A stretch of DNA of 64,000 nt from Burkholderia sp. (GCA_031253835.1 JAIRVP010000015.1:182762-246761); one strand, 5' to 3'. Positions 1 through 12,412 are shown, numbered from the stretch's first letter. The notes: a model not told the origin generated them from the letters alone. Numbers and translations: made by a program.

Positions 1-2034
<2,034 letters not shown>

Positions 2035-2064
2035 GCGGTCAGTTACCTGTCGAAGCAACACGTG

Positions 2065-2124
2065 CCGCGATTAGGCGGTGTTTCCAGTGCATCGGAAACG
2101 CGCTTAATCGCGGTGATTTTTTTT
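2065..2124 (+). terminator. Rho-independent terminator after carB
   Basis: A 13-bp outer stem (2065-2077 with 2101-2113, one G.U pair) encloses a second stem of about 6-7 bp around a loop and is followed by eight T at 2117-2124. This is a classical intrinsic terminator placed 30 bases after the carB stop codon. Confidence 0.9.
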
Positions 2125-2152
2125 ATAGCCGTTTTTAGCGATTGAGCCGTTT

Positions 2153-2629
2153 ATGAGCACCATTCCGTTGACAAAGCGTGGCGCAGGGCAACTGCGCGAT
2201 GAATTGCAGCGCCTCAAGTCCGTCGAGCGGCCGGCCGTGATCAACGCGATCGCGGAGGCCCGCGCACAGGGCGATCTGTCCGAAAACGCCGAATACGATG
2301 CCGCGAAGGAAAAGCAGGGCTTCATCGAGGGTCGCATCGCGGAACTCGAGTCGAAGCTGTCCGCCGCGCAAGTCATCGATCCCACGGTGCTCGACGCCGA
2401 TGGCCGCGTGGTGTTTGCCGCGACGGTCGAACTCGAGGATCTCGAATCGGGCGACACCGTCAAGTACCAGATCGTCGGCGACGACGAAGCCGATATCGAT
2501 CACGGCCTGATCTCGGTCAGCTCGCCGATCGCGCGCGCACTGATCGGCAAGTCCGAAGGCGACGTCGCGGCCGTGCAGGCACCGAGCGGCGTGCGCGAGT
2601 ACGAAATCATCTCGGTCAGCTACGTCTGA
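2153..2629 (+). CDS. greA: Transcription elongation factor GreA
   Basis: The 158-residue protein has the GreA layout: an N-terminal coiled coil (about residues 1-75, with the acidic tip region [13 protein letters not shown]) and a C-terminal FKBP-like domain (about 80-158, ending in [15 protein letters not shown]). GreA enters the secondary channel of RNA polymerase and stimulates transcript cleavage to rescue backtracked complexes. Length and motifs are normal for the family. The start is the ATG 30 bases after the T-run of the carB terminator. A small membrane-protein gene starts 11 bases downstream, so the two are probably cotranscribed, as is common in this genus. Confidence 0.97.
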   Translation: MSTIPLTKRGAGQLRDELQRLKSVERPAVINAIAEARAQGDLSENAEYDAAKEKQGFIEGRIAELESKLSAAQVIDPTVLDADGRVVFAATVELEDLESGDTVKYQIVGDDEADIDHGLISVSSPIARALIGKSEGDVAAVQAPSGVREYEIISVSYV

Positions 2630-2640
2630 AGCGGGGCGAC

Positions 2641-3102
2641 GTGATGCCGCATCGCGTGTTCCGTCTGCTGTCGGCCGTGTGGGTCGGCAGCCTGCTGACG
2701 ATCGGGTATGCGGTCGCGCCCGTATTGTTCAAGACGCTGGAGCGGATGACGGCCGGTTCGGTCGCCGCCCAGCTGTTCCGTATCGAGGCGATCCTCGGTG
2801 TCGTGTGCGGCGTGCTGCTGCTCGCGTTGTCGAACCAGCAGGTGCGGCGCGGCAGCAGCGAATATCGCCGCGTGCGCTGGGTCGTCGCCGCGATGGTCGT
2901 GTGCGTGCTGGTCGGGTATTTCGCGCTGCAGCCGTTCATGAACGTGCTGCGGGTGGCCGCGATGGATGCGGGCACCGATATCGCGAACTCGCCGTATGCA
3001 AGCCGCTTCGGGATGCTGCACGGCGTCTCGAGCGTGTTCTACCTCGTCGAGAGCGTGCTGGGGCTGATGCTGATCTGGCGCCTGCCGGCACGCGACGCCT
3101 GA
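2641..3102 (+). CDS. DUF4149 (TMEM205-like) membrane protein
   Basis: The 152-153 residue protein begins at GTG 2641 or the adjacent ATG 2644. It has four hydrophobic segments (about residues 8-28, 43-63, 79-100 and 124-147), and the early segment with a WVGSLLTIGY-like sequence fits DUF4149 (TMEM205-like) proteins. Its function is unknown. It lies 11 bases after greA and is convergent with the YhbY gene; a perfect hairpin sits between the two stops. The family assignment rests on length, topology and the greA neighbour position. Confidence 0.8.
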   Translation: MMPHRVFRLLSAVWVGSLLTIGYAVAPVLFKTLERMTAGSVAAQLFRIEAILGVVCGVLLLALSNQQVRRGSSEYRRVRWVVAAMVVCVLVGYFALQPFMNVLRVAAMDAGTDIANSPYASRFGMLHGVSSVFYLVESVLGLMLIWRLPARDA

Positions 3103-3118
3103 GCGCCGCGCGGGCAGG

Positions 3119-3141
3119 GCGGCACGGGATGCCCGTGCCGC
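3119..3141. terminator. Perfect hairpin between convergent genes
   Basis: Ten perfectly paired bases (3119-3128 with 3132-3141) around a 3-base loop lie between the convergent stops of the DUF4149 and YhbY genes. No clear T-run follows on either strand, so it is either a weak bidirectional terminator or an RNA 3'-end stabiliser. Confidence 0.5.
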
Positions 3142-3148
3142 AGCGTGA

Positions 3149-3676
3149 TTACTTGTCCTGGAACGGCCGCTTGGTGCTGGCCTGGCGCTTTTTCGCACGC
3201 TTCACGTTGCCGCCTGCCGTCACGCGCTCGTTGCCGCGCACGACGACCTTCGTCGGCTTCGGACGACGCACGGGGCTCGCGTTCGGCGACACCTTGACGA
3301 CCTTGACGGTGCGCGGTGCACGGCCTTTCCTGTCGTCGACGGCTTCGGCCGCGCTCGGCAGCGTGCCGGCACGACGGCCGCGGGCCGGGGCCGCTGCGGC
3401 GGCTTCGGGCTTCCAGATCACCAGCAGCTTGCCGATGTGCTGGATCGGCGCCGCGCTCAGGCGGTCGCAGATCTCGTCGTAAATGGCGACGCGCTCGTCG
3501 CGTTCGTCACCGAACACGCGGATCTTGATCAGCTGGTGCGCGTTGAGGTGCACCTTGATTTCCTTCAGCACGGCGTCGGTCAGCCCTTCGGCGCCGATCA
3601 GCACGACGGGCTTGAGCGCATGGGCCTGGGAGCGCAGCGCGGAGCGCTCGGCGGGAGAAAGCGAAAGGGCGGGCAT
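3149..3676 (-). CDS. YhbY/CRS1 family RNA-binding protein
   Basis: The 175-residue protein starts with a CRS1-YhbY domain (about residues 1-95). It contains the family segments LRSQAHALKPVVLIG, a helix with LKEIKVHL, and IQHIGKLLVIWKP, which carries the G-x-x-x-V turn. A low-complexity Ala/Arg/Lys-rich tail (about 95-175) is typical of the Burkholderia versions and would add non-specific RNA contacts. YhbY binds pre-50S ribosomal subunits. The gene is transcribed away from rlmE, another 50S maturation gene, as in many proteobacteria. Confidence 0.92.
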   Translation of the reverse strand: MPALSLSPAERSALRSQAHALKPVVLIGAEGLTDAVLKEIKVHLNAHQLIKIRVFGDERDERVAIYDEICDRLSAAPIQHIGKLLVIWKPEAAAAAPARGRRAGTLPSAAEAVDDRKGRAPRTVKVVKVSPNASPVRRPKPTKVVVRGNERVTAGGNVKRAKKRQASTKRPFQDK

Positions 3677-3869
3677 GGAAATGTCGAAATCTAAATAAGG
3701 GCGCGCTGACTGAATGGCGATCGCGGGTAGTTACCGCGTCAGCCGTGCGCCGAAACCACGTAAAATCGCGGCTTGGGCCTGAAAAGGGGCCGCAGCCGCG
3801 CGAAGAAGACGCGTATTATCCGCTAAAAGCGCGGCTTCACGAAGCAAATGGCAGCAATCTCTCTCTCGA

Positions 3870-4532
3870 ATGGCAAAAAACCGCTTTAACCAGCACTGGC
3901 TGCACGACCACATCAACGACCCGTACGTCAAAATGGCGCAGCGGGAGGGCTATCGCGCGCGTGCCGCGTACAAGCTGAAGGAAATCGACGAACAGGACAA
4001 GCTGATCCGTCCGGGCCAGGTGATCGTCGACCTCGGCGCGACGCCGGGCAGCTGGAGCCAGTATGCCCGCAACAAGCTCGCGCAGGGCAAGAAGCGTGAC
4101 GCGGAGCGCGAAGGCGGCATCGACGGCACGATCGTGGCGCTCGACATCCTGCCGATGGAGCCGATCGCCGACGTCCACTTCCTCCAGGGCGACTTCCGCG
4201 AGGACGAGGTCCTTCACCAGCTCGAAGAAGTGCTCGAAGGGCGCTCGGTGGACCTTGTTATTTCCGACATGGCCCCCAACCTCTCCGGCGTGGCCTCGGC
4301 GGACGCGGCGCGCATCGAGCATCTGTGCGATCTGGCGCTCGAATTCGCGCAGAATCATCTGAAGCCGGACGGTGCGCTGCTCGTGAAGTGCTTTCACGGC
4401 AGCGGCTACAGCCAGATCGTCGAGAAATTCAAACAGCAGTTTAAGACCGTCGCGCCGCGCAAGCCGAAGGCGTCCCGCGACAAATCGTCCGAAACGTTCA
4501 TTTTGGGTCGGCATCTGAAGCATCCGCGGTGA
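3870..4532 (+). CDS. rlmE: 23S rRNA U2552 2'-O-methyltransferase (RrmJ/FtsJ)
   Basis: The 220-residue Rossmann-fold methyltransferase puts a 2'-O-methyl on U2552 of the 23S rRNA A-loop late in 50S assembly, using S-adenosylmethionine. The K-D-K-E catalytic tetrad can be placed: Lys in [10 protein letters not shown], Asp in [11 protein letters not shown], Lys in [11 protein letters not shown] and Glu in SSETFILG. The SAM motif reads [12 protein letters not shown], with Thr and Ser where E. coli has Ala and Gly. rlmE and ftsH are adjacent here, as in E. coli. Confidence 0.97.
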   Translation: MAKNRFNQHWLHDHINDPYVKMAQREGYRARAAYKLKEIDEQDKLIRPGQVIVDLGATPGSWSQYARNKLAQGKKRDAEREGGIDGTIVALDILPMEPIADVHFLQGDFREDEVLHQLEEVLEGRSVDLVISDMAPNLSGVASADAARIEHLCDLALEFAQNHLKPDGALLVKCFHGSGYSQIVEKFKQQFKTVAPRKPKASRDKSSETFILGRHLKHPR

Positions 4533-4698
4533 CGCGGAGCGGGATCCCGCAAACGGGCTCCGGCCCTTGCCAGACAAGCGAAGCGCTATCGCGGCGGTTG
4601 TCAATGCTTATGGCGAGGGTGGTCGGACTGGATTAGAATGACCGAGGGGCGCCGCAAGGAAAATGTAGGCGCTCGTCTACGAGTGAAGGAGTGGTGCT

Positions 4699-6597
4699 TT
4701 GAACAACAATATGTTTTCGAAGGCAGCGGTGTGGCTGGTGATCGCACTGGTGCTGTTTACGGTGTTCAAGCAGTTCGACAAGCCCCGCGTCCAGGAAGGC
4801 GTGTCCTATTCGCAGTTCATGGACGACGCCAAGAACGGCAAGGTCAAGAACGTCATCGTTCAGGGGCGCAACCTCACCGTCACTCCGGCTGATGGCCAGA
4901 AATACCAGATCGTGTCGCCCGGCGACATCTGGATGGTCGGCGATCTGATGAAGTACGGCGTGCAGGTCAGCGGCAAGGCCGACGACGAGCCGAACGCACT
5001 GATGTCTGCGCTGTACTACCTCGGGCCGACGATCCTGATCATCGTGTTCTGGTTCTACATGATGAGGCAGATGCAGGGGGGCGGCAAAGGCGGCGCGTTT
5101 TCGTTCGGCAAATCGCGTGCGCGGCTGATCGACGAGAACAACAACGCGGTGAACTTCTCCGACGTCGCGGGCTGCGACGAAGCGAAGGAAGAAGTGTCCG
5201 AGCTCGTCGACTTCCTGCGCGATCCGCAGAAATTCCAGAAGCTGGGCGGTCGCATTCCGCGCGGCGTGCTGCTCGTCGGCCCTCCGGGTACCGGCAAGAC
5301 GCTGCTGGCCCGCGCGATCGCGGGTGAAGCGAAGGTGCCGTTCTTCAGCATCTCGGGTTCGGACTTCGTCGAAATGTTCGTCGGTGTCGGTGCGGCCCGT
5401 GTGCGCGACATGTTCGAACAGGCGAAGAAGCACGCACCGTGCATCGTGTTCATCGACGAAATCGACGCGGTCGGCCGTCATCGCGGCGCCGGCATGGGCG
5501 GCGGCAACGACGAGCGCGAACAGACGCTGAACCAGATGCTCGTCGAGATGGACGGCTTCGAGGCGAACTCCGGCGTGATCGTGATCGCCGCGACCAACCG
5601 TTCCGACGTGCTCGACAAGGCGCTGCTGCGTCCGGGCCGTTTCGACCGCCAGGTCTATGTCGGCCTGCCGGACATCCGCGGCCGCGAGCAGATCATGCGC
5701 GTGCACCTGCGCAAGGTGCCGATCGCGAACGACGTCGATGCGGCAGTCATCGCACGCGGCACGCCGGGCTTCTCGGGCGCCGATCTCGCGAACCTCGTGA
5801 ACGAAGCTGCGCTGTTTGCGGCCCGCCGCGGCAAGCGCATCGTCGAGATGCAGGATTTCGAGGACGCGAAGGACAAGATCTTCATGGGTCCGGAGCGCAA
5901 GTCGGCCGTGATCCGCGAGGAAGCGAAGCGCGCAACCGCGTATCACGAGTCGGGCCACGCGGTGATCGCGAAGCTGCTGCCGAAGGCCGATCCCGTGCAC
6001 AAGGTCACGATCATTCCGCGCGGCCGTGCGCTGGGCGTCACGTGGCAGTTGCCGGAGCATGACAACGAGACGTACTCGAAGGACTACCTGCTGGACCGCC
6101 TTGCGATCCTGTTCGGTGGCCGCGTGGCCGAAGAGCTGTTCATGAACCTCGTCAGCACCGGCGCATCGGACGACTTCAACAAGGCAACGCAGACGGCGCG
6201 TGCGATGGTCGCCCGTTTCGGCATGACCGATGCACTCGGACCGATGGTCTACGTCGACGACGAGAACGATGCATCGCCGTTCGGCCGTGGCTTCACGCGC
6301 ACCATTTCGGAAGCGACGCAGCAGAAGGTCGACTCGGAAATCCGCCGCGTGCTCGACGAACAGTACAACCTCGCGCGGCGCCTGCTGGACGAGAACCGCG
6401 ACAAGGTCGAAGCGATGACGGCCGCCCTGATGGAGTGGGAGACGATCGACGCCGATCAGATCAACGACATCATGGAAGGTCGTCCGCCGCGTTCGCCGAA
6501 GAGCTCGCCGGCTGTCGGCGGCGATTCGTCGGGCGGTGGCAGCAGCGCCGAGGTCAAGCCGGGCAACGCGCCGGCACCGGCTTCGCCGGCGGCGTAA
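4699..6597 (+). CDS. ftsH: ATP-dependent zinc metalloprotease FtsH
   Basis: The 632-residue membrane AAA+ protease has two N-terminal membrane segments (about residues 5-22 and 105-125) around a periplasmic domain. The AAA module follows, with Walker A GPPGTGKT, Walker [12 protein letters not shown] and the second region of homology around [20 protein letters not shown]. The peptidase has the zinc motif HESGH and a distal Asp. It degrades LpxC, sigma-32 and misassembled membrane proteins. I chose the rare TTG start at 4699 because GAAGGAG lies at 4685-4691, seven bases upstream, and the next in-frame ATG would remove part of the conserved MNNNMF start. A Gly/Ser/Pro-rich tail ends the protein. 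Confidence 0.97.
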   Translation: MNNNMFSKAAVWLVIALVLFTVFKQFDKPRVQEGVSYSQFMDDAKNGKVKNVIVQGRNLTVTPADGQKYQIVSPGDIWMVGDLMKYGVQVSGKADDEPNALMSALYYLGPTILIIVFWFYMMRQMQGGGKGGAFSFGKSRARLIDENNNAVNFSDVAGCDEAKEEVSELVDFLRDPQKFQKLGGRIPRGVLLVGPPGTGKTLLARAIAGEAKVPFFSISGSDFVEMFVGVGAARVRDMFEQAKKHAPCIVFIDEIDAVGRHRGAGMGGGNDEREQTLNQMLVEMDGFEANSGVIVIAATNRSDVLDKALLRPGRFDRQVYVGLPDIRGREQIMRVHLRKVPIANDVDAAVIARGTPGFSGADLANLVNEAALFAARRGKRIVEMQDFEDAKDKIFMGPERKSAVIREEAKRATAYHESGHAVIAKLLPKADPVHKVTIIPRGRALGVTWQLPEHDNETYSKDYLLDRLAILFGGRVAEELFMNLVSTGASDDFNKATQTARAMVARFGMTDALGPMVYVDDENDASPFGRGFTRTISEATQQKVDSEIRRVLDEQYNLARRLLDENRDKVEAMTAALMEWETIDADQINDIMEGRPPRSPKSSPAVGGDSSGGGSSAEVKPGNAPAPASPAA

Positions 6598-6620
6598 TCT
6601 CTCCGCTTTAGCACCGTTCA

Positions 6621-6652
6621 CGGGCTGGTGTGGCTTCACACCGGCCCGTTTT
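6621..6652 (+). terminator. Rho-independent terminator after ftsH
   Basis: A 12-bp stem (6621-6632 with 6637-6648, one wobble) with a GCTT loop is followed by TTTT. It sits 23 bases after the ftsH stop. It overlaps the extreme upstream in-frame GTG (6628) of the next reading frame, which argues that folP starts further downstream. Confidence 0.88.
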
Positions 6653-6675
6653 GCATTCATTCACGCCAGTCGCTC

Positions 6676-7569
6676 GTGTCCGATTCCGCAGTGTCCCCGT
6701 TCATTCCCGCGCCGCTCCAGTGCGGTCGCTTCGAGCTGACGTTCGAGCGCCCGCTCGTGATGGGCATCCTCAACGCCACGCCCGATTCGTTCTCCGACGG
6801 CGGCCGCTTCCTCGCGCGCGACGATGCGCTGCGCCAGGCCGAGCGGATGATTGCCGAAGGGGCGGACCTCCTCGACATCGGCGGCGAATCGACGCGCCCC
6901 GGCGCGCCGCCGGTGCCGCTCGACGAGGAGCTCGCGCGCGTGATCCCGCTCGTCGAGGCGCTGCGGCCGCTGAACGTGCCGCTGTCGATCGACACGTACA
7001 AGCCGGCCGTGATGCGCGCGGCGCTGGCCGCCGGCGCGGACCTGATCAACGACATCTGGGGGTTCCGTCAACCGGGCGCGATCGACGCGGTGCGCGAGGG
7101 CCACAGCGGGCTGTGCGCGATGCACATGCTGGGCGAGCCGCAGACGATGCAGGTCGGCGAACCGGATTACGGCGACGTCGTGACCGACGTGCGCGACTTT
7201 CTCGCCGCGCGCGCGCAGGCGCTGCGCGACGCGGGCATTGCGCCGGAGCGGATCTGCGTCGACCCCGGCTTCGGGTTCGGCAAGGCGGTCGTCGACGACA
7301 ACTATGCGCTGCTGGCCGCGTTGCCGGACACGGCGCCCACGCGGCCCGACGGGCGCGCGTACCCGATCCTCGCGGGCATGTCGCGCAAGTCGATGCTCGG
7401 CGCGGTGATCGGTGGCAAGCCGCCGATGGAGCGCGTCGCGGCGAGCGTGGCGGCCGCGTTGTGCGCGGTCGAGCGCGGTGCCGCGATCGTGCGCGTGCAC
7501 GACGTCGCGGCGACGGTCGATGCGCTGAAAATATGGAATGCCGTGCGCGAAGCCGCGCGGCAACGATAA
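6676..7569 (+). CDS. folP: Dihydropteroate synthase
   Basis: The enzyme joins p-aminobenzoate and dihydropterin pyrophosphate in folate synthesis and is the sulfonamide target. It is a TIM barrel of about 297 residues. Signatures seen are MGILNATPDSFSDGG (first pterin-site loop), LLDIGGESTRPGA, DLINDIWG, DPGFGFGKAV and an SRKSMLG-type loop. The frame is open from GTG 6628, but that codon lies inside the ftsH terminator hairpin, so I place the start at GTG 6676 (MSDSAVSPF). glmM starts 27 bases downstream behind its own GGAGGA ribosome site. ftsH-folP-glmM order is conserved in proteobacteria. Confidence 0.96.
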   Translation: MSDSAVSPFIPAPLQCGRFELTFERPLVMGILNATPDSFSDGGRFLARDDALRQAERMIAEGADLLDIGGESTRPGAPPVPLDEELARVIPLVEALRPLNVPLSIDTYKPAVMRAALAAGADLINDIWGFRQPGAIDAVREGHSGLCAMHMLGEPQTMQVGEPDYGDVVTDVRDFLAARAQALRDAGIAPERICVDPGFGFGKAVVDDNYALLAALPDTAPTRPDGRAYPILAGMSRKSMLGAVIGGKPPMERVAASVAAALCAVERGAAIVRVHDVAATVDALKIWNAVREAARQR

Positions 7570-7596
7570 GTCAGAAGACGAAGGAGGAAGGACCCC

Positions 7597-8952
7597 ATGG
7601 GACGTCGATATTTCGGCACGGACGGCATTCGCGGCACGGTGGGCGAGGCGCCCATCACACCGGATTTCGTGTTGCGTCTCGGCTATGCGGCCGGCAAGGT
7701 GCTGGCAGGTTCGGCCGACGTCGCGGCGGGCTCGCGTCCGACCGTGCTGATCGGCAAGGACACGCGCGTGTCGGGCTACATGCTCGAAGCCGCGCTCGAG
7801 GCCGGCTTCTCGGCGGCGGGCGTCGACGTGATGCTGGCCGGCCCGATGCCGACGCCCGGCGTTGCGTACCTGACGCGCGCGCTGCGCCTGTCGGCCGGCG
7901 TCGTGATCAGTGCGTCGCACAATCCGTATCACGACAACGGGATCAAGTTTTTCTCGGCTGACGGCAACAAGCTGCCCGACGACACCGAAGCCGCGATCGA
8001 AGCGTGGCTCGACAAGCCGCTCGAATGCGCGTCGTCCGACGGCCTCGGCAAGGCGCGCCGCCTCGACGACGCGGCAGGCCGCTACATCGAGTTCTGCAAG
8101 AGCACGTTCCCGGCCACGTTCGACTTGCGCGGGCTGAAGCTCGTGATCGATTGCGCGCACGGTGCCGCGTACCAGATCGCCCCGCACGTATTCCACGAGC
8201 TCGGCGCGGACGTGATCCCGATCGGCGTCGCGCCGAACGGCTTCAACATCAACGACGGTGTCGGCGCGACCGCGCCGGACGCGCTGGTGCGCGCGGTGCG
8301 GGCGAACCACGCCGATCTCGGCATTGCGCTCGACGGCGATGCGGACCGCCTGCAGGTCGTCGATTCGACCGGGCGCCTGTTCAACGGCGACGAGCTTCTC
8401 TACGTGCTCGTGAAGGACCGGATCGCGACCGACGGCAAGGTCGACGGCGCGGTCGGCACGCTGATGACGAACCTCGCGGTCGAGGTCGCGTTGCAGCGCG
8501 AGGGCGTGAAGTTCGTCCGCGCGGCGGTCGGCGATCGCTACGTGCTCGAGCAGTTGCGTGAAAACGGCTGGCAGCTCGGCGCGGAAGGGTCGGGCCACAT
8601 CCTGTCGCTCGACCGGCATTCGACCGGCGACGGCATCGTGTCGGCGCTGCTCGTGCTGGCCGCGCTGAAGCGCAGCGGCCGCACGCTCGCGCAGATGCTC
8701 GACGGCGTCACGCTGTTCCCGCAGAAGCTGATCAACGTACGGATGAAGCCGGGCGCCGACTGGAAGGGCAGCACATCGATTCGCGCGGCGATCGACGCGG
8801 CGGAAGCCGCGCTCGCCGGCAGCGGCCGCGTGCTGATCCGCGCATCGGGCACCGAGCCCGTGCTGCGCGTGATGGTCGAGGCGCAACAGGCGGCCGATGC
8901 GGTGCGCCACGCGGAGACGATCGCCGACGCGGTGCGCGCTGCGACAACCTGA
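7597..8952 (+). CDS. glmM: Phosphoglucosamine mutase
   Basis: The 451-residue alpha-D-phosphohexomutase converts glucosamine-6-phosphate to glucosamine-1-phosphate for UDP-GlcNAc, peptidoglycan and LPS. Four domains are visible: the N-terminal [10 protein letters not shown] segment, the phosphoserine loop [18 protein letters not shown], the magnesium loop [10 protein letters not shown], the sugar loop with GAEGSGH, and the C-terminal phosphate-binding [14 protein letters not shown]. The length is normal. AAGGAGGA at 7580-7587 lies about nine bases before the ATG. It is cotranscribed with folP by spacing. Confidence 0.97.
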   Translation: MGRRYFGTDGIRGTVGEAPITPDFVLRLGYAAGKVLAGSADVAAGSRPTVLIGKDTRVSGYMLEAALEAGFSAAGVDVMLAGPMPTPGVAYLTRALRLSAGVVISASHNPYHDNGIKFFSADGNKLPDDTEAAIEAWLDKPLECASSDGLGKARRLDDAAGRYIEFCKSTFPATFDLRGLKLVIDCAHGAAYQIAPHVFHELGADVIPIGVAPNGFNINDGVGATAPDALVRAVRANHADLGIALDGDADRLQVVDSTGRLFNGDELLYVLVKDRIATDGKVDGAVGTLMTNLAVEVALQREGVKFVRAAVGDRYVLEQLRENGWQLGAEGSGHILSLDRHSTGDGIVSALLVLAALKRSGRTLAQMLDGVTLFPQKLINVRMKPGADWKGSTSIRAAIDAAEAALAGSGRVLIRASGTEPVLRVMVEAQQAADAVRHAETIADAVRAATT

Positions 8953-9016
8953 CGCACAGGGTGGCGGCGCGCGGCGGTCCTGTGCCCGCGCGCCGGCGCT
9001 CCGATGAAGGAACAGG

Positions 9017-9035
9017 CGGCGCCTTCGGGGCGCCG
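9017..9035 (+). terminator. Hairpin after glmM, possible terminator
   Basis: Seven G+C-rich base pairs (9017-9023 with 9029-9035) with a UUCGG-type loop lie 64 bases after the glmM stop. The following run is only TCATTTCGT, so termination would be weak. Confidence 0.5.
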
Positions 9036-9303
9036 TCATTTCGTCAGACGCAAAGGTTTGCGATATCGATAGAAGTGCGTTTTTGCACACGCATTCTTCC
9101 TATCAAGCAAGTAATCCGACCCCGTATATCCAGCCAACCGTCGGCGGCGGCTTTCCGCGCCGCCGACGCTGCGCTACGATCCGCGGGCGCACCCGCGAAA
9201 CGGGTGCCCGGGACGTCCTTCCCAGGCAGGCAATTCTTGCCGCCATCGCCGCTCCGCCGCCGTCCAGGCCGCGCCCGCGCGGCACCGGCTACTCCCTTTC
9301 AAC

Positions 9304-9353
9304 CAGTCATGTTACTGTCACGCCAGTTTCATCGATTGTCACATTACCGTCAT
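9304..9353 (+). promoter_or_regulatory. PHO box array upstream of pstS (PhoB operator)
   Basis: Five 7-base units at 9304, 9315, 9326, 9336 and 9347 (CAGTCAT, CTGTCAC, GTTTCAT, TTGTCAC, CCGTCAT) are spaced 10-11 bases apart, one helical turn. This is the PhoB direct-repeat pattern (consensus CTGTCAT about every 11 bases). The last unit ends 56 bases before the pstS ATG, so the array probably overlaps the -35 region. It would put the downstream phosphate operon under its own PhoB-PhoR system. The rest of 8953-9409 holds only the hairpin after glmM. Confidence 0.85.
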
Positions 9354-9409
9354 GAGGAGCCCCTAACCTTCGCGGTGCCGTAGTCATCCGCTCACACACT
9401 GGAGGTCTC

Positions 9410-10444
9410 ATGAAATTGATGCAAACCGCGATTGCCGGCCTGGCTGGCGCGCTTTTCGCCGTCGCCGCCCACGCTGCCGACATCACGGGCGCAGGCAGCA
9501 CGTTCGCGATGCCGATCTATACGAAATGGGCTGCCGACTACCAGCAGTCCGGCGGTTCGAAGGTCAACTACCAGGGTATCGGCTCGTCGGGCGGCCTGAA
9601 GCAGATCGTCGCGAAGACGGTCGATTTTGCCGGTTCGGACGCTCCGCTGAAGGATGAAGAGCTCGCGAAGGAAGGCCTGTTCCAGTTCCCGACGGTGGTC
9701 GGCGGCGTGGTGCCGGTCGTCAACGTGCCGGGCGTGAAGGCCGGTGAACTGACGCTGTCGGGCCCGGTGCTCGGCGACATCTACCTCGGCAAGATCAAGA
9801 AGTGGAACGACCCGGCGATCGCCGCGCTGAACCCGAAGGTCAAGCTGCCGGATACGGACATCGCCGTGGTTCGCCGCGCTGACGGTTCGGGCACCAGCTT
9901 CATCTGGACGAACTACCTGTCGAAGGTCAACGACGAGTGGAAGTCGAAGATCGGCGAAGGCACGACGGTCAACTGGCCGACGGGCACGGGCGGCAAGGGC
10001 AACGACGGCGTCGCAGCCTTCGTGCAGCGTCTGCCGGGCGCGATCGGCTACGTCGAATGGGCGTACGCGAAGAAGAACAACATGATCTACACGGCCCTGA
10101 AGAATTCGACGGGCACGGTGGTCGAGCCGAAGACGGAAACGTTCAAGGCCGCAGCGGCTGGCGCGAACTGGTCGAAGTCGTTCTACCAGATCCTGACGAA
10201 CCAGCCGGGCAAGGAAGCATGGCCGGTCGTCGGCGCGACGTTCGTGCTGCTGCACGCCAAGCAGGACAAGCCGGAGCAGGGCGCCGAAACGCTGAAGTTC
10301 TTCAGCTGGGCATTCAAGAACGGCGAGAAGGCTGCTGACAGCCTCGACTACATCTCGCTGCCGTCGGCTGTCGAGACGGAAATCCGCAAGCAGTGGAAGG
10401 CGAAGGTGACGGACGCTTCGGGCAAGTCGGTCGCCGCCGAGTAA
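9410..10444 (+). CDS. pstS: Phosphate ABC transporter, periplasmic phosphate-binding protein
   Basis: The 344-residue protein begins with a Sec signal peptide (about residues 1-22, cleavage after AHA). Phosphate-binding segments follow: [13 protein letters not shown] near the mature N-terminus, [19 protein letters not shown] and [16 protein letters not shown]. PstS captures inorganic phosphate in the periplasm and delivers it to PstCA. GGAGG is eight bases before the ATG. It is the first gene after the PHO box array and is followed by two hairpins before pstC, which should leave more pstS than pstCAB transcript. Confidence 0.97.
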   Translation: MKLMQTAIAGLAGALFAVAAHAADITGAGSTFAMPIYTKWAADYQQSGGSKVNYQGIGSSGGLKQIVAKTVDFAGSDAPLKDEELAKEGLFQFPTVVGGVVPVVNVPGVKAGELTLSGPVLGDIYLGKIKKWNDPAIAALNPKVKLPDTDIAVVRRADGSGTSFIWTNYLSKVNDEWKSKIGEGTTVNWPTGTGGKGNDGVAAFVQRLPGAIGYVEWAYAKKNNMIYTALKNSTGTVVEPKTETFKAAAAGANWSKSFYQILTNQPGKEAWPVVGATFVLLHAKQDKPEQGAETLKFFSWAFKNGEKAADSLDYISLPSAVETEIRKQWKAKVTDASGKSVAAE

Positions 10445-10460
10445 GCAATGCAGCGGTTCG

Positions 10461-10520
10461 CTGCCCGGCCGTGCCGGTCGGGCAGTGTGTGCGGTAAAGC
10501 CGGGCGTCATGGCGCCCGGC
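10461..10520 (+). promoter_or_regulatory. Two consecutive hairpins in the pstS-pstC gap
   Basis: A 10-bp stem with one wobble (10461-10470 with 10476-10485) and an 8-bp perfect GC stem (10499-10506 with 10513-10520) fill the gap between pstS and pstC. Neither has a T-run. The usual role of such structures after a binding-protein gene is to protect the upstream mRNA from 3' exonucleases and to damp downstream transcription. That role here is inferred. Confidence 0.6.
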
Positions 10521-10538
10521 AATCAAAAGCAGGCACCC

Positions 10539-11522
10539 ATGTCTGATATTTCCTACACGTCCTCCCGATCGCCCGACGGTGCGCAGCACGCGCCGAGCCG
10601 ACTCGGGGATGTCCTGTTCGGCGGCCTCGCTCGGCTCGCCGCGATCGTGACCCTGCTGCTGCTGGGCGGGATCATCGTTTCCCTGATCATTGCGTCGATG
10701 CCGACCATCCAGAAGTTCGGCCTCGGCTTCCTGTGGCAATCCGAGTGGGATCCCAACTCGGACATCTACGGCGCACTCGTGCCGATCTACGGCACGATCG
10801 TGACGTCGCTCATTGCGCTCGTCATCGCGGTGCCCGTCAGCTTCGGCATCGCACTGTTCCTCACTGAATTGTCGCCCGTCTGGCTGCGCCGCCCGCTCGG
10901 CATCGCGATCGAGCTGCTCGCCGCGATTCCGTCGATCGTGTACGGCATGTGGGGCCTGCTCGTGTTCGCGCCGATCTTCGCCGAATACTTCCAGAAGCCG
11001 ATCGGCCGCCTGTTCAAGGACGTCTGGGTGCTCGGTCCGCTGACGGCGGGCCCGCCGATCGGCATCGGCATCCTCGCGGCCGGCGTGATCCTCGCGATCA
11101 TGATCATCCCGTACATCGCGTCGGTGATGCGCGACGTGTTCGAAGTCACGCCCGTGCTGCTGAAGGAATCGGCGTACGGGATCGGCTGCACGACGTGGGA
11201 AGTGATGTGGAAGGTCGTGCTGCCCTATACGAAGACCGGCGTGATCGGCGGCGTGATGCTCGGCCTCGGCCGCGCGCTCGGCGAAACGATGGCCGTGACC
11301 TTCGTGATCGGCAACACGAACCTGCTCGACAGCGTGTCGCTGTTCGCGCCGGGCAACAGCATCACGTCGGCGCTCGCGAACGAATTCGCCGAAGCGCAGC
11401 CGGGCCTGCATACGTCGGCGCTGATGGAGCTGGGCCTGATCCTGTTCGTGATCACGTTCATCGTGCTGTCCATCTCCAAACTGCTGCTGCTTCGTCTCGA
11501 GAAGGGAGAGGGCAAGAAATGA
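10539..11522 (+). CDS. pstC: Phosphate ABC transporter permease PstC
   Basis: The inner-membrane permease has about 327 residues and six membrane segments. The EAA-type loop for coupling to PstB is seen as [30 protein letters not shown]. The frame is open from GTG 10485, but I choose ATG 10539 (MSDISYTSS) because the earlier codons lie across the two hairpins. The stop overlaps the pstA start (ATGA at 11519-11522), implying translational coupling. It forms the phosphate channel with PstA. Confidence 0.96.
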   Translation: MSDISYTSSRSPDGAQHAPSRLGDVLFGGLARLAAIVTLLLLGGIIVSLIIASMPTIQKFGLGFLWQSEWDPNSDIYGALVPIYGTIVTSLIALVIAVPVSFGIALFLTELSPVWLRRPLGIAIELLAAIPSIVYGMWGLLVFAPIFAEYFQKPIGRLFKDVWVLGPLTAGPPIGIGILAAGVILAIMIIPYIASVMRDVFEVTPVLLKESAYGIGCTTWEVMWKVVLPYTKTGVIGGVMLGLGRALGETMAVTFVIGNTNLLDSVSLFAPGNSITSALANEFAEAQPGLHTSALMELGLILFVITFIVLSISKLLLLRLEKGEGKK

Positions 11523-12412
11523 GCGAGCCCATCATGAATTTCCCGGGGCCGAACGGTGCCGCGCTCGAAGCGATGCGCAACCGCCTGCAGCGCAAGCGCA
11601 AGGCGATCAACGCGATCGCGCTCGCGGCGGCGCTCGGTGCGATGGCATTCGGCCTGCTGTGGCTCGTGTGGATTCTCTACACGACGATTCACCTCGGTAT
11701 CGGCGGCCTGTCGCTGCAGCTGTTCACCGAATCGACGCCGGCACCGAACACGGAAGGCGGCGGTCTCGCGAACGCGATCGTCGGCAGCCTGCTGCTGTGC
11801 GGTTTCGGCACGCTGGTCGGCACGCCGATCGGCATCCTCGCGGGCGTCTATCTCGCCGAATACGGCCAGAAGAACCTGCTGGCGAGCACGATCCGCTTCA
11901 TCAACGACATCCTGCTGTCGGCACCGTCGATCGTCATCGGCCTGTTCGTGTACGCGATCGTCGTGGCGAAGTCGGGGCGCTTCTCGGGCTGGGCCGGCGT
12001 CATCGCGCTCGCCCTGCTGCAGATTCCGATCGTGATCCGCACGACCGAGAACATGCTGAAGCTCGTGCCGAATGCGCTGCGTGAAGCGGCCTTCGCGCTC
12101 GGCACGCCGAAGTGGCGGATGGTGCTGAAGATCACGCTGCGTGCGTCGGCCGGCGGGATCGTGACGGGTGTGCTGCTCGCGGTCGCACGGATTGCCGGTG
12201 AAACGGCGCCGCTGCTGTTCACCGCGCTGTCGAACCAGTTCTTCTCGTGGGACATGAGCCAGCCGATGGCGAACCTGCCCGTCACGATCTACAAGTTCGC
12301 GATGAGCCCGTTCGCGGAATGGCAGTCGCTCGCATGGGCGGGCGTGTTCCTGATTACGCTCGGGGTGCTCGGACTCAACGTCCTGGCGCGCTCGATCTTC
12401 TCGAAAAAGTAA
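11519..12412 (+). CDS. pstA: Phosphate ABC transporter permease PstA
   Basis: The 297-residue permease has six hydrophobic segments and the EAA loop [20 protein letters not shown]. The ATG at 11519 overlaps the pstC stop by 4 bases. The N-terminal Lys/Arg-rich stretch ([12 protein letters not shown]) is cytoplasmic. It partners with PstC in the membrane and is driven by PstB. pstB follows 15 bases later. A longer open frame extends upstream inside pstC but is only a shadow. Confidence 0.96.
   Translation: MSEPIMNFPGPNGAALEAMRNRLQRKRKAINAIALAAALGAMAFGLLWLVWILYTTIHLGIGGLSLQLFTESTPAPNTEGGGLANAIVGSLLLCGFGTLVGTPIGILAGVYLAEYGQKNLLASTIRFINDILLSAPSIVIGLFVYAIVVAKSGRFSGWAGVIALALLQIPIVIRTTENMLKLVPNALREAAFALGTPKWRMVLKITLRASAGGIVTGVLLAVARIAGETAPLLFTALSNQFFSWDMSQPMANLPVTIYKFAMSPFAEWQSLAWAGVFLITLGVLGLNVLARSIFSKK

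Noticed and set aside
4633..6660. 675-residue open frame opposite ftsH
   Set aside because: It is a shadow: high third-position G+C keeps antisense frames open. It has no family pattern, and the + strand gene is certain.
6661..9090. 809-residue open frame opposite folP and glmM
   Set aside because: Arg/His/Ala-rich antisense translation without motifs, spanning two known genes.
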